DNA from: Rhodobacter sp. CACIA14H1
GTDB lineage: Bacteria > Pseudomonadota > Alphaproteobacteria > Rhodobacterales > Rhodobacteraceae
Length of the DNA: 59,524 nucleotides
Assembly (NCBI GenBank): GCA_000500915.1
Contig: AYNO01000004.1
Location: 1-59,524, forward strand
Direction of reading: 5' to 3'
The notes below the pieces were generated by a model. That model ran no database searches and was not told the origin of the DNA. It saw nothing but the letters and a program-made list of their open reading frames with translations. This document shows positions 1-10,590 of this stretch, piece by piece (position 1 is the stretch's first letter; each line of letters starts with the position of its first letter). The translations under genes were made by a program, and so were the position numbers.

Positions 1-48
1 GGCGTGGCCTTCCAGCCCATGAGCGCAAGGCGCGACCGCCGCCGCTGA
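1..48 (+). CDS. 3' end of an unidentified protein (partial)
   Basis: Frame 1 is open from the window edge and ends at a TGA after an arginine-rich tail (SARRDRRR). It would converge on the AsmA gene. Only 15 residues are visible, so no family can be named. A frame this short could be open by chance, but the position, directly before a hairpin and a convergent gene, fits a real gene end. Confidence 0.35.
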   Translation, partial: GVAFQPMSARRDRRR

Positions 49-62
49 TCCCGTCGGGGGAT

Positions 63-79
63 GGCGTCCGGCGGACGCC
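63..79. terminator. hairpin between convergent gene ends
   Basis: A perfect 7-bp stem (GGCGTCC / GGACGCC) with a 3-nt loop sits between the partial plus-strand gene and the end of the AsmA gene. It has no clear T-tract, so termination is inferred from position only. Confidence 0.35.
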
Positions 80-93
80 CCCCGCCCCGCCGG

Positions 94-2055
94 TCAGTTG
101 CCGCCGCCCAGCAGGTCCAGCAGCAGGCCGCCCGCCTCTTGGCCGAGTTCCTCCTGCAGCTTGCGCTTTGCCGCATCCTCCAGCGACTCGCCCTCCTGCT
201 GGTCCAGCTCTGCCGCGGCCTTGGCCTTCAGGCTGTCCTCCAGCGCCTTCGCCTCGTCCTTCAGGTTCTCCTGCGCCAGCGCCTCCAGATCCAGCGCGAA
301 GCTGGGCGCGGCCCAGGATCCGGTGATCCAGAGCGGGACCGACACCCCGCCGGTGCCATCCGCACCGCGCAGGGCCGTGGGGCGGATGCGGTATTCCAGA
401 TCGCGGGCGCCAAGGCCGATGCGCCCCGCGCCCTCGGCGCTGACCACGGGACCGGCCATCAGCAGGTCGCGGTTGAACAGGTCGCCGCCATCCATGTCGA
501 AGCTGGCGGAAAGGCTGTCGAAGACCGTCCGCTGCCCTTCGCCCACATAGCCCGTGTCCAGCGTGCGGATCATCCCCGCGATGTCCAGCCCCTCGATCGC
601 GCCGGAACCGAGGTTCATCACCCCCGACCCCGACAGGCCGCGCATGATCGCATCGACAGACCCGCCCGCGCCGAGGAAATCCAGCGTCAGGTCGCCGGTG
701 CCGATCAGGCGGCGGAAGCCCGTCAGGTCGGACAGCATGGGTTGCAGGTCGATGTCGCGGAAGGCCAGATCGCCGCCCACCGACAGGCCGTCGCGGGCGT
801 TCAGGACGAATTGCCCGCCCAGCGTGCCGCCATAGGCGCCCACCTCGTCCAGTTGCACCACGGCGCGGGCGCGGTCCACCGTCACCCGGGCCGCCACTGG
901 CGCCAGCGTCACGGGGCCCAGCGCCAGCGACCCCGCCCTGATCCCGACATCCGCATCCAGCGCCCCCAGACCGGACAGGTCGATGGGCCGGTCCGACCAT
1001 CCGGCCGTCGCCACGGCCCCGCCGCCCTCGCCCGCGCCGGAGCCTCCGGCCACGTGCTCCGCCACGGCCAGCGCATCCGTGGCCAGCCGCGCCACCAGTT
1101 TCGGCCGGTCCTCGCCGGGCAGCAGGTCCATGTCGCCCGTCACCGCCGTCCCGTCCAGCACCACGCGGCCCTTGCGCAGGTGGACCGACCCTTCCGCCGT
1201 CAGCGTCACATCGCCCGCCACCTGCACGCTTCGCGACCCGAAGCCCTGCGGCAGCGCGGGCCGTTCCGTCCCCGACAGGGCCGACACCGCCGCAAGGTCC
1301 GCAAGATCGGCCTCCAGCGCCCCTTCGGCCACCAGCGGAATGAAACCCGCACGCCCTGCGAAATCCACCCGCGCCTGGCCCGCCTGCGCCGACAGGGTCA
1401 CGGGGGACACGCCCCCTTCATAGGCCGTGCGGAACGCCTCCACCGACAGGTCCAGCGCGACCGCCTCGCCCCCTGACTCGGCCGTCAGCGACACGTCCAG
1501 CGGGCCGTCATAGGAGGCCAGCCGCGCCTCCAGATCGACGCCGGTCAGCAGGACGGACCGCCCCGTGGAATGGTCGATATAGCCGATGCTGCCATCGCGG
1601 ATCGTGCCGAGGTCCAGCGTGAAGGGCGTATCCGCCCCCGCCATCCCGGCACTGGCCGTCCCGCCTGCCGTGCCGCCGAAGACCCAGTTGCCCGTCCCGT
1701 CCTCGCCCGTCTCGATCAGGATCTCGGGCCGCGTCAGGTCCAGCCCCGTGATCCTGACCGCCCCGCCCCACAGCGCATTGGCATCGATGCGGATCGCCAG
1801 CGCATCCGCCACCAGCATCGGCCCTTCCTCGGACCAGTCCGCGTTCGAGATGGTGACGCGCCCCGTCTCCACCCCCAGAACCGGCCAGAGCGTGGGGGTG
1901 ACGCCCCCTTCGATCACCAGCTTGCGCCCCGTGACCTTTTCGAACTGGCCCACGGCCAGCGCGGCCACCCTGTCCGACGGGATCAGAAGCAGCGCCGCCG
2001 CGCCAAGGACGACCAGCACGGCCAGAACGCCCAGAACCCGCAAAATCCAGCGCAT
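94..2055 (-). CDS. AsmA family protein
   Basis: Predicted inner-membrane-anchored AsmA-like protein of about 653 aa. Members of this family are linked to outer-membrane lipid and protein homeostasis and resemble bridge-like lipid transfer proteins. The start was chosen at MRWILRVLG because it gives one N-terminal membrane helix (residues about 3-24); the ORF track adds 17 upstream residues with no signal. The N-terminal part matches AsmA (a VAALAVGQFEKVTGR-like segment). The C-terminal part (about residues 430-600) has the AsmA_2 pattern of repeated GDLTLDF and SGSGVMNLGSGAIEGLDI. The tail is Lys/Glu/Gln-rich and likely coiled. It stands alone, 95 bases from the dehydrogenase start codon side on the same strand, and nothing ties it to rhamnose use. 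Confidence 0.85.
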   Translation of the reverse strand: MRWILRVLGVLAVLVVLGAAALLLIPSDRVAALAVGQFEKVTGRKLVIEGGVTPTLWPVLGVETGRVTISNADWSEEGPMLVADALAIRIDANALWGGAVRITGLDLTRPEILIETGEDGTGNWVFGGTAGGTASAGMAGADTPFTLDLGTIRDGSIGYIDHSTGRSVLLTGVDLEARLASYDGPLDVSLTAESGGEAVALDLSVEAFRTAYEGGVSPVTLSAQAGQARVDFAGRAGFIPLVAEGALEADLADLAAVSALSGTERPALPQGFGSRSVQVAGDVTLTAEGSVHLRKGRVVLDGTAVTGDMDLLPGEDRPKLVARLATDALAVAEHVAGGSGAGEGGGAVATAGWSDRPIDLSGLGALDADVGIRAGSLALGPVTLAPVAARVTVDRARAVVQLDEVGAYGGTLGGQFVLNARDGLSVGGDLAFRDIDLQPMLSDLTGFRRLIGTGDLTLDFLGAGGSVDAIMRGLSGSGVMNLGSGAIEGLDIAGMIRTLDTGYVGEGQRTVFDSLSASFDMDGGDLFNRDLLMAGPVVSAEGAGRIGLGARDLEYRIRPTALRGADGTGGVSVPLWITGSWAAPSFALDLEALAQENLKDEAKALEDSLKAKAAAELDQQEGESLEDAAKRKLQEELGQEAGGLLLDLLGGGN

Positions 2056-2149
2056 CGCCGCCCCCTGCCCCGCCCCCGCCACGCCATCTGGCGCAAGGTT
2101 AAGCACCCCCTGCGGATGGCGGCAAGCGGCGGCTGCAACCGCCGGCGGA

Positions 2150-3175
2150 TCAGTTCACGCTGACCGGTTTCGACCGGAACCGCGCCACGGTTTCCCGTTC
2201 CGCCCGCTTGCAGACCATCGGCGGCAGGCCCTTGTCCAGCAGGGCCAGATCCTCCAGCACCATCTCGCCCATCCGCTTGAACGCAACGTCCAAGGCGCCG
2301 GCCCTGTGGGCGGACAGCAGGAAGCCGGTGATGGACCGCACGGGATGATCCTGCGGCAGCGGTTCTTCGGGAAAGACATCCGACGCGGCAAGGATATGCC
2401 CGTCCCGCACCGCCTGCATCAGCGCGGGGAAATCCACCACATCGGCACGCGACAGCAGCAGGAACAGCGCCCCCCGCCGCATCGCCGCGAATTCCGCCGC
2501 GCCAAGGAAACCCCGGTTCTCGGACGTCACCGCCGCCGTGCAGAACACCACATCCGACCGCGCCATCACCTCGGACAGACCGCAAGGCTCCGCCCCCGCC
2601 TCCCTGATCCGCGACGCGGGCAGCCAGGGGTCATAGACCCGCAGCCTGGGCGCAAAGCCCGCCAGCACCCGCGCACAGGCCCGCCCCAATTCGCCGAAGC
2701 CCAGGATGCCGACCTCCGCCCCCGTCAGAAGTCGCGCCTGCCCGTTCCCCTCGCCCCCCCAAAGCTCGCGTCCCGCGCGGAAATCCGCATCCGCGCCGTG
2801 GATGTTCCGCAAGAGCGACAGCGCGAAGCCCAGCGCGATTTCCGCGACGGGCTGGGCGAAGACCGCCCCCGTTGTCACGACATGGATGCCGCGCCGGAAT
2901 ACCTCGTCATAGGGCATGTTGTTCAGCAGGTTGGACTCGACGTTGAAGATGCAGCGCAAGCCGGACAGCCGCGCCAAGGTCGCCTCGTCCAGAGGCGGCT
3001 GGCCGATGATGTATCGCGCCTGACCCAGCACCTCGTCCGGCAGGGACGGCAGGTCTTCGTCGGTAGTTTCCACGATGCGATACCGCGCCCGCAACTCGGC
3101 CAGACGGTCCTCGGACAGGATCAGCGGCAGCGTGCGCGGCAGCGGGCAGGACAGGATCAGCGGGCGGTCATCCAT
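2150..3175 (-). CDS. D-2-hydroxyacid dehydrogenase family protein
   Basis: NAD-dependent oxidoreductase of the D-isomer-specific 2-hydroxyacid dehydrogenase family, 341 aa. The Rossmann motif GFGELG lies near residue 150. The catalytic triad is visible as Arg in LLSRADVVDF, Glu in DVFPEEPLP and His in LLSAHRAG. The start at MDDRPLIL is supported by an AAGGAG ribosome site about 6 bases upstream; the ORF-track start 20 residues earlier lacks this. It is divergent from the rhamnose kinase gene and shares a 143-bp intergenic region with it, so co-regulation with rhamnose use is possible but unproven. The substrate cannot be read from sequence. The family label is firm and the role is open. Confidence 0.88.
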   Translation of the reverse strand: MDDRPLILSCPLPRTLPLILSEDRLAELRARYRIVETTDEDLPSLPDEVLGQARYIIGQPPLDEATLARLSGLRCIFNVESNLLNNMPYDEVFRRGIHVVTTGAVFAQPVAEIALGFALSLLRNIHGADADFRAGRELWGGEGNGQARLLTGAEVGILGFGELGRACARVLAGFAPRLRVYDPWLPASRIREAGAEPCGLSEVMARSDVVFCTAAVTSENRGFLGAAEFAAMRRGALFLLLSRADVVDFPALMQAVRDGHILAASDVFPEEPLPQDHPVRSITGFLLSAHRAGALDVAFKRMGEMVLEDLALLDKGLPPMVCKRAERETVARFRSKPVSVN

Positions 3176-3318
3176 CGGGAAACTCCTTCGTCTTGCGCCG
3201 GACGCTATGCCCTGCGTGCCACGCCCGCAAGCCATCCGTCAGGCCCCGTTGACTTGCGGTGGCGGTGCGGGAAACTGCCCGCAAAGGGCCGCGCAAAGGG
3301 CCCGCAAGGGGGGACAGG
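3176..3318. promoter_or_regulatory. divergent promoter region, dehydrogenase / rhaK
   Basis: This 143-bp gap separates two divergent genes and must hold both promoters if each gene is transcribed on its own. I see ribosome sites at each edge (AAGGAG on minus, AAGGGGGGA on plus) but no convincing -35/-10 pair or clear operator. Confidence 0.3.
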
Positions 3319-4670
3319 ATGCGCCACATCGCCGTCATCGACATCGGCAAGACCAACGCGAAACTCCTGTCCATCGACCTTGCCACGGGGGCGGAAACCA
3401 CCATCGCCCGCGCCCCCAATGCGGTGCGCCGCGACGGCCCCTATCCGCACCATGATGCCGATGCGCTCTGGTCCTTCCTGCGGGGGGCGCTGGCCGATCT
3501 CGGCAAGGCCCATCCGGTGGATGCCGTCTCCGTCACCACCCATGGCGCGGCGGCGGCGCTGGTGGATGCGCAGGGCAGACTGACCCTGCCCATCCTCGAT
3601 TACGAACATGACGGCCCCGACAGCCTGCCGGCCTATGACGGCCTGCGCCCCCCCTTCGCGGAAACCGGTTCCCCCGCCTGCCGGTGGGGCTGAACCTCGG
3701 GGCGCAGATATACTGGCAGGCGACGGCCTTTCCCGAAGCCTTCGCCCGCACCCGCCACATCCTGACCCTGCCGCAATACTGGTCCTTCCGCCTGACGGGC
3801 ATAGCCGCCAGCGAAGCCACCTCTCTCGGCTGCCATACGGACCTGTGGAACCCGCACGGCGCCACCTTCTCCACGCTCGTGGACCGCATGGGCTGGCGCG
3901 ACCGCTTCCCGCCCGTCCGCAAGGCGGGCGACATCCTCGGCCCGCTCCTGCCCGCCATCGCGGCGGAAACGGGCCTGCCCGCCGATACCCCCGTCCTCTG
4001 CGGCATCCACGATTCCAACGCCTCGCTGGTGCCATGGCTGGCGGCCCCCGGCCCCCGCGCCATCCTGTCCACCGGCACATGGATGATCACCATGGCGCTG
4101 GGCGGCAAGGCCGTGACGCTGGACCCCGAACGCGACACGCTGATCAACGTCAACGCACGCGGCGAGCCCGTCCCCACCGCCCGCTTCATGGCAGGCCGCG
4201 AGTTCGAGGAAATCGCAGGCCAGACCCCCGCCCCCGCCACCGAAGCAGACGAAGCGACCGTCCTGCAAAACTCCATCATGGCCCTGCCATCCCTCCACCC
4301 GACCACCGGCCCCTTCCCCGGCAAGTCCTTCGCATGGACCACGGAACCCCAAGGCGCGGAACGCACCGCCGCCGCCTCCTTCTATGTGGCGCTGATGGGC
4401 GCGGCCTGCCTTTCGCTGATCGGGGCCGAAGGGGAAACGGTGATAGAAGGCCCGCTCGCCCGCAACCACGCCTTCGCAAGGATGCTGGCCGCCGCCACCG
4501 CCCGCCCCGTCACGCTGGCGGGTCAGGGCGCGGGCACCGGCCTTGGCGCGGCGCTGCTGGCCGGACCGCTTGGCACCGCCCCCGCGGGACGCCAGACCGT
4601 CCAGCCGCCGCAAGACCCGCGCTATGCCGCCTATGCGGCCGCATGGCAGGCCAAGGTCAGCGCCCGCTGA
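3319..4670 (+). pseudogene. rhaK: FGGY-family carbohydrate kinase, L-rhamnulose kinase type, frameshifted
   Basis: Sugar kinase expected to phosphorylate L-rhamnulose, or to act in rhamnose uptake and phosphorylation as the rhizobial RhaK does. The N-terminal half (AVIDIGKTNAKL, phosphate-binding strand) is in one frame and ends at a TGA at 3691. The C-terminal half (GLNLGAQIYWQA through STGTWMI) continues in the next frame from about 3672. Adding one C to the C5 run at 3671-3675 restores ETGSPRLPVGLNLGAQ and a protein of about 450 aa, the normal length. The start at MRHIAVID has a strong AAGGGGGGACAGG ribosome site. Both halves are well conserved, so a sequencing error or very recent mutation is likely. 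The gene converges on rhaM with a 4-bp gap instead of ending the minus-strand operon as in Rhizobium. Confidence 0.85.
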
Positions 4671-4674
4671 CCCG

Positions 4675-4989
4675 TCACGCCATGTAGAACGTCTCGTCCA
4701 AGGGCACCGCCACGGGCGACCCGTCCGGGTTCGTCCGCATGATGTCGCCCATGAAGGCCCACCATTTCCTCATCACCGGATGGTCGGGCAGGTCCGCCAT
4801 CGCATGATCGTCCCGCCGTTCCAGATAGCCGAAAAGCACCATCGTCTCGCGGTCCAGATGGATGGAGTAGTTGGAAATCCCCGTCTGCCGCAACAGGTCC
4901 ACCAGTTCCGGCCAGATCTCGTCATGCCGGCGGATGTATTCCGCCTCGCATCCCGGGTTCAGATACATCTTGAACGCATGTCGCTGCAT
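4675..4989 (-). CDS. rhaM: L-rhamnose mutarotase
   Basis: Interconverts alpha and beta anomers of L-rhamnose so that the isomerase receives its preferred form. It is called RhaU in rhizobia and RhaM in E. coli. The 104-aa length is exactly that of the family. Typical motifs are visible: [39 protein letters not shown], and the conserved C-terminal [13 protein letters not shown] and LDETFYM. It is the last gene of the minus-strand rha operon, 10 bp downstream of rhaQ, and meets the kinase gene tail to tail. Confidence is very high from sequence and context together. Confidence 0.96.
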   Translation of the reverse strand: MQRHAFKMYLNPGCEAEYIRRHDEIWPELVDLLRQTGISNYSIHLDRETMVLFGYLERRDDHAMADLPDHPVMRKWWAFMGDIMRTNPDGSPVAVPLDETFYMA

Positions 4990-4999
4990 CGCCGCCCCC

Positions 5000-5953
5000 C
5001 TATGCCCGCGCCCGCCGCGCCCGCAGGTCGCCCACCATGTTGGGCAGCAGCACCGACAGGATCAGCAGCGTCCCGATCACCCCCGTCTGCACATGCCCCG
5101 TGATGTTCAGCAGCGCCATCCCGTTGCGCAGGTTCAGGATGATCAGGATCGCAAGGAACACCCCCGCCATGCTGCCCTTGCCGCCAAAGATCGACACGCC
5201 GCCCAGCAGCACCATGGTGATGATGTCCAGCTCGAACCCCAGCGCGGAATCCCCCCGCACCGACCCCAGCCGCGCGGCATAAAGCACGCCCGCCACCGCC
5301 GAAATCACCCCCGACATCACGAATAGAATTGCCTTCACCCGCGCCACGTCCACGCCGGAAAACCGCGCCACCTCGGCATTGGTGCCGATCACCACGACCT
5401 GACGCCCGAACCCCGTGCGGTGCAGCAGCACCCCCAGCGCGACCAGCAGGACGAAGAACAACACCAGCGACAGGGGCAAGGGCCCGATCAGCCCCTTCTG
5501 GCCAAGCTGCGTCACCCATGCCGGGAAATTGCCCAGCGACGTGTCCTGCACGATCACCCGCGACAGGCCGCGGAAACAGATCATCATCGCCAGCGTCACC
5601 ACCAGCGACGGTATCCCCACCCGCGCCACCAGCAGGGCATTCACCAGACCCGCCAACAGCCCCACGCCCAGACAGACCAGCGCCGCACTGCCCCCGCCCC
5701 AGCCGCTGTTCAGCAGATAGGCGAAGACCACCGCCGCCAGCCCCATGACGGACGCGACCGAAAGGTCGATCTCGGCATTGATGATGATCAGCGTCATCAC
5801 CAGCGCGACGATGATCTTTTCCACCGAAAGCTGGAACAGGTTGATCTGGTTCTGCACCGTCAGGAATTCCGGCGCGAAGCTGACATTCAGCGCCAGCGTG
5901 GCAAGGAAGACGACCAGAAGCCCCCCTTCCCAAGACCTCAGCCAGCCCATCAT
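5000..5953 (-). CDS. rhaQ: rhamnose ABC transporter permease RhaQ
   Basis: Inner-membrane permease of a CUT2-type (ribose/xylose-like) sugar ABC transporter, about 317 aa with 8-10 hydrophobic helices. The BPD_transp_2 signature is seen as [17 protein letters not shown] and in [12 protein letters not shown] near the C-terminus. The ORF track extends it far upstream through the rhaP gene in another frame, which is a shadow. The start MMGWLRSW at 5953 gives an ATGA overlap with the rhaP stop, so the two are translationally coupled. It pairs with RhaP, RhaT and RhaS to import rhamnose. Order and strand match the rhizobial rhaSTPQU arrangement. Confidence 0.93.
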   Translation of the reverse strand: MMGWLRSWEGGLLVVFLATLALNVSFAPEFLTVQNQINLFQLSVEKIIVALVMTLIIINAEIDLSVASVMGLAAVVFAYLLNSGWGGGSAALVCLGVGLLAGLVNALLVARVGIPSLVVTLAMMICFRGLSRVIVQDTSLGNFPAWVTQLGQKGLIGPLPLSLVLFFVLLVALGVLLHRTGFGRQVVVIGTNAEVARFSGVDVARVKAILFVMSGVISAVAGVLYAARLGSVRGDSALGFELDIITMVLLGGVSIFGGKGSMAGVFLAILIILNLRNGMALLNITGHVQTGVIGTLLILSVLLPNMVGDLRARRARA

Positions 5954-6959
5954 TCCGCCCCCCCGTCCTTGCGCCGCATCCGCGCCAGTTGCCGCGCCGC
6001 CAGCGTGTCCACCGTCACCGCCGCCATGATCAGCATTCCCAGCAGCGCGTCGCGCCAGAACTCGCTGACCACGGCCCAGCGCGTCAGGGAATTGTCGATC
6101 GTATCGACCAGCACCGTCCCCATCAGCACGCCGAGGATCGTCCCCGACCCGCCCATGATGGACACGCCGCCCACCACCACGGCGGCGATGGATTTCAGCT
6201 CGAAGCCCAGCCCCGCGACGACCGTGATGTTCCCGAACTTGGCAAGGAAGATGAACCCCGACAGCCCCGCCAAGGCCCCCGCCAGAACGAAGGCCGTGAA
6301 GACCACCCTCGGCGCGTCGATCCCCGCCATGCGGGCCGCATCGGGGTTGGACCCCACCGCAAGGAACTTCCGCGCCGCCCGCAACCGCGACAGCGCCACG
6401 CCCGTCACCAGACAGGCCGCCAGCGCCAGCACCACCGTCACCCGCACATCCAGCGCCCCGATGGAAAACAGGCTCGCCTGCGGCAGGTCCACCAGCCATT
6501 GCGGCAGGCTGGCCGTGGTGATCGTGGTGGCGTTGGAATATTCCACAAGGAACGACCGGTACAGCGCCAGCGTCCCCAGCGTCACGATGATCGACGGCAC
6601 GCGCCCCCATGCGATGATGACGCCGTTGATCGCCCCCGCCACCGCGCCGATCCCCATGGCCAGAAGCACCGCGAAGACCGGATGCATCTCCGGCATCGCG
6701 CCGAGCGCCTGCCCGGTCATATAGGCCACGACCCCAAGGATGGACCCGACCGACAGGTCGATGTTGCGCGTCATGATGACGATGGCCTGACCCACCGCGA
6801 TGGGCAGGACCACGGCGGCGGATGTCGAAATCCGGTTGAACATCCGCGCCGACAGATACCCTTCGATCTGCGTGGAAAAGAACAGAACCACCGCCAGCAG
6901 CGCAAGGAACAGCGCCACCAGCCGCAGCGTCTGGGGCGAGACGCGACCCAACAGACCGT

Positions 6960-6963
<4 letters not shown>
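5950..6963 (-). CDS. rhaP: rhamnose ABC transporter permease RhaP
   Basis: Second CUT2-family permease, 337 aa, with 8-10 predicted membrane helices. The conserved loop [14 protein letters not shown] is near residue 65, and the C-terminal cytoplasmic motif [14 protein letters not shown] contacts the ATPase in this family. Start and stop overlap their neighbours by 4 bp on both sides (rhaT upstream, rhaQ downstream), which indicates one transcript and coupled translation. It is paralogous to RhaQ, as expected for a heterodimeric sugar channel. Confidence 0.93.
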
Positions 6964-8465
<1,502 letters not shown>

Positions 8466-8495
8466 CGGACATTCCGTCAGGGTGCAGGGAAGGGA

Positions 8496-8521
8496 TCGGG
8501 GCCGCGCATCCGCAGCCCCGA
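8496..8521 (-). promoter_or_regulatory. intercistronic hairpin between rhaS and rhaT
   Basis: Within the 80-bp gap after the binding-protein gene, TCGGGGC and GCCCCGA form a 7-bp GC-rich stem with a 12-nt loop. There is no T-run. Such hairpins after binding-protein genes commonly stabilise that part of the message or attenuate downstream genes; this function is inferred here. Confidence 0.4.
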
Positions 8522-8545
8522 CCATGTTTCGGGATGGACCCCGCC

Positions 8546-9592
8546 TCAGTTGGCGGCGGCTTCCACGTTGTCCTTGGTATAGATGGTGAACGGCCCCATC
8601 AGGATGCGCTTGGCACCCGCACGGCCGGGGTCTTCCTCGATCTTGAAGGTGCCCATGCGGCCCGCCGTGAACTCTTCGCCCACCTCGCCCTTGATGGCGC
8701 CGGTCGCCAGCGCATAGGAGGCATGATAGGTCAGATAGCCAAGGTCCACGAAGCTCCACAGCGCGAACTGGGGGGCGCAGCCGTTCAGCGAATAGCTGAC
8801 CATCTCGGCCGGCAGACCCAGACCCGACACCTTCACCTTCTCGCACAGGCCCTCGTCCTGCATGGCCTTCGCGGCGGCCACGATGCCCACCGTGGTCGGC
8901 GCCATGATCACCTTCAGGTCCGGATACTTGTCCACCAGACCAAGGGCGCGGTTGTAGGACTCTTCCGACTGGTCATTGCCATAGACCACATCGACCAGCT
9001 TCAGGTCCTTGTACTTTTCGCCCGCCAGCGCACCCTTCATCGCCTCGATCCAGGCGTTCTGGTTGGCGGCATCGGGGCTGGCCGACAGCACGGCGAATTC
9101 GCCCGCGCCACCGGCAAGGTCATAGGCCATGTCGGCCATCACCGTGCCGATGGAGCCGAAATCCACCTGCGCCACGAAGAAGGATTCCCCCGCCCCGCTG
9201 GGAATGGGGCTGTCCCAGGTCACGACCTTGGTGCCCGCCGCCTGCGCGGCCTCGGCGGTCGCGGCGATCTGGTCGCCCGCGTTGTTCGACAGCATCACCA
9301 CGTTCTGCTTCTGCGTGGTCGCGGTCGTCAGCATCTCGATCTGGCCGGCGGCCGAATTCTCCGGCGTCGGGCCGATGAATTCCAGCGTGCCGGTCGATCC
9401 CAGCTCTGCCGCCGCTTCCTGTGCGCCGCGGTTCGCCTGATCGAAGGGCAGGATGCCCAGGAACTTCGGCAGCAGCACGGCATTCACGGCCTGCCCCGGC
9501 GCGGCGGTGACGGGTTCGGCCATCGCGGTCGTGCCCATCAGACCGGCGACAAGACCCGCGGCCAGCGCCAGCCCCTTCATCTTCATCATCAT
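8546..9592 (-). CDS. rhaS: rhamnose ABC transporter substrate-binding protein
   Basis: Periplasmic sugar-binding protein of the Peripla_BP_4 (RbsB-like) family, 348 aa. A Sec signal peptide is evident: MMMKMK, a hydrophobic core, then cleavage after TTAMA. The mature part has family features such as [32 protein letters not shown] and VVTWDSPI. Three ATG codons in a row follow a GGGAGGAG ribosome site; the first (9592) has the best spacing. It lies first among the transport genes, 37 bp after the regulator, and is followed by a hairpin that may raise its expression over rhaTPQ. Confidence 0.94.
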   Translation of the reverse strand: MMMKMKGLALAAGLVAGLMGTTAMAEPVTAAPGQAVNAVLLPKFLGILPFDQANRGAQEAAAELGSTGTLEFIGPTPENSAAGQIEMLTTATTQKQNVVMLSNNAGDQIAATAEAAQAAGTKVVTWDSPIPSGAGESFFVAQVDFGSIGTVMADMAYDLAGGAGEFAVLSASPDAANQNAWIEAMKGALAGEKYKDLKLVDVVYGNDQSEESYNRALGLVDKYPDLKVIMAPTTVGIVAAAKAMQDEGLCEKVKVSGLGLPAEMVSYSLNGCAPQFALWSFVDLGYLTYHASYALATGAIKGEVGEEFTAGRMGTFKIEEDPGRAGAKRILMGPFTIYTKDNVEAAAN

Positions 9593-9629
9593 CGTGTCAC
9601 TCCTCCCTGTTTTGTTTCCCCTTGGCGGG

Positions 9630-10430
9630 TCACGCCGCCGCAGGCACCTTCACGTCCTTCGGATCGGTCAGGATCACCTCCACCCCCACGCCGCGCAGAT
9701 GGTCCACCATGTGCTGCGGTGCGCCGGTATCGGTGATGACGGTCGAGACGCGGGTCAGCGGGCAGACCACGATGTTCCCCCGCGCCTCGAATTTGGAACT
9801 GTCCACCAGAACGATCAGCCGTTCCGTGCGGCTCAGCAGCTTTGCCTCGGCCCGGGCGATCAGGGGATCGCTCTCGATCACGCCCAGCGGCGTGATGGCA
9901 TAGGCCGACATGAACATCTTGGACGCCGCGAAATGCTGGATCGCGTCCTCGTCGAAAGGCGACAGGATGATCCCCGGCTCGCGGTACAGCTCCCCCCCGG
10001 GCAGCACCACGCGGTTGGCGGAATTGGCGATCAGCTCCTGCGCGATGGGGAAGGAATTGGTCAGGACCTGCATCCGCTTGGCCCGCAGGCATTGCGCCAT
10101 GAACCACGTCGTGGACCCGGCATTCAGGATGATCGAATCCCCGTCCTCGCACAGCCCCGCCGCCGCTGCGGCAATCGCCTGCTTTTCCGTGGCATGGATC
10201 GTCTGGCTTGCGCCGAAGGACGTGGCCGTCAGCTCGTTCTGTCCCGACACCTCGGCCTGTTCCGCCCCGCCATGGACGCGGCGCAACTGCCCCGAATCCT
10301 CCAGCTTCGCCAGATCGCGGCGCAGCGTGGCGACCGAAGCGCCGGTCCACAGCGCAAGATCGCTCACGCGGACGATGCCCCGTTCGCGCAGTTTCGTCAG
10401 GATGAGGGTCCAGCGTTCGCGTTCATGCAT
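9630..10430 (-). CDS. rhaR: DeoR-family transcriptional repressor of the rha locus
   Basis: DeoR/GlpR regulator, 266 aa. The N-terminal helix-turn-helix is seen at residues about 6-57 ([28 protein letters not shown]). The C-terminal DeoR sensor domain includes [22 protein letters not shown], and DSSKFEARG near the end. In rhizobia the matching protein represses the rhamnose genes until a pathway intermediate is present; the same role is inferred here. It is the first gene of the minus-strand operon and divergent from rhaD, so it probably controls both arms from the 160-bp region between them. It is not related to the AraC-type RhaR of E. coli. Confidence 0.9.
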   Translation of the reverse strand: MHERERWTLILTKLRERGIVRVSDLALWTGASVATLRRDLAKLEDSGQLRRVHGGAEQAEVSGQNELTATSFGASQTIHATEKQAIAAAAAGLCEDGDSIILNAGSTTWFMAQCLRAKRMQVLTNSFPIAQELIANSANRVVLPGGELYREPGIILSPFDEDAIQHFAASKMFMSAYAITPLGVIESDPLIARAEAKLLSRTERLIVLVDSSKFEARGNIVVCPLTRVSTVITDTGAPQHMVDHLRGVGVEVILTDPKDVKVPAAA

Positions 10431-10590
10431 GATTGGAAGGCTAGAGAGAATCGCTCACATCCGTCAACAAACAATCGCAATGCTGCACTGCAATATAATC
10501 TCTGCGACGCAGAATGACGTTTCTTGATTGACTGTGATCGTTCCGGCGGTAATCCTTTGCCCAATTCCCAGATGGAAAGCTGCCCGAAAG
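10431..10590. promoter_or_regulatory. divergent rhaR / rhaD control region
   Basis: This 160-bp AT-richer stretch separates the two arms of the rha locus. A perfect TATAAT sits at 10494-10499 on the plus strand, but no good -35 box lies 17 bp upstream, which would suit an activated or repressed promoter. Upstream of it are two GCAAT repeats (ATCGCAATGCTGCACTGCAA), and downstream an 11-bp odd palindrome CTGCGACGCAG (10501-10511). These are the best operator candidates for the DeoR protein. On the minus strand TTGACG (complement of 10460-10465) could be a -35 box. Confidence 0.5.

Noticed and set aside
1586-3583. 665-aa plus-strand ORF across the AsmA, dehydrogenase and kinase genes
   Set aside because: Pro/Arg/Ala-rich shadow with no conserved motif, opposing two real genes.
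8546-10430. rhaS and rhaR as the AraC-type regulators of E. coli
   Set aside because: The proteins are a periplasmic binding protein and a DeoR repressor; names follow rhizobial usage.
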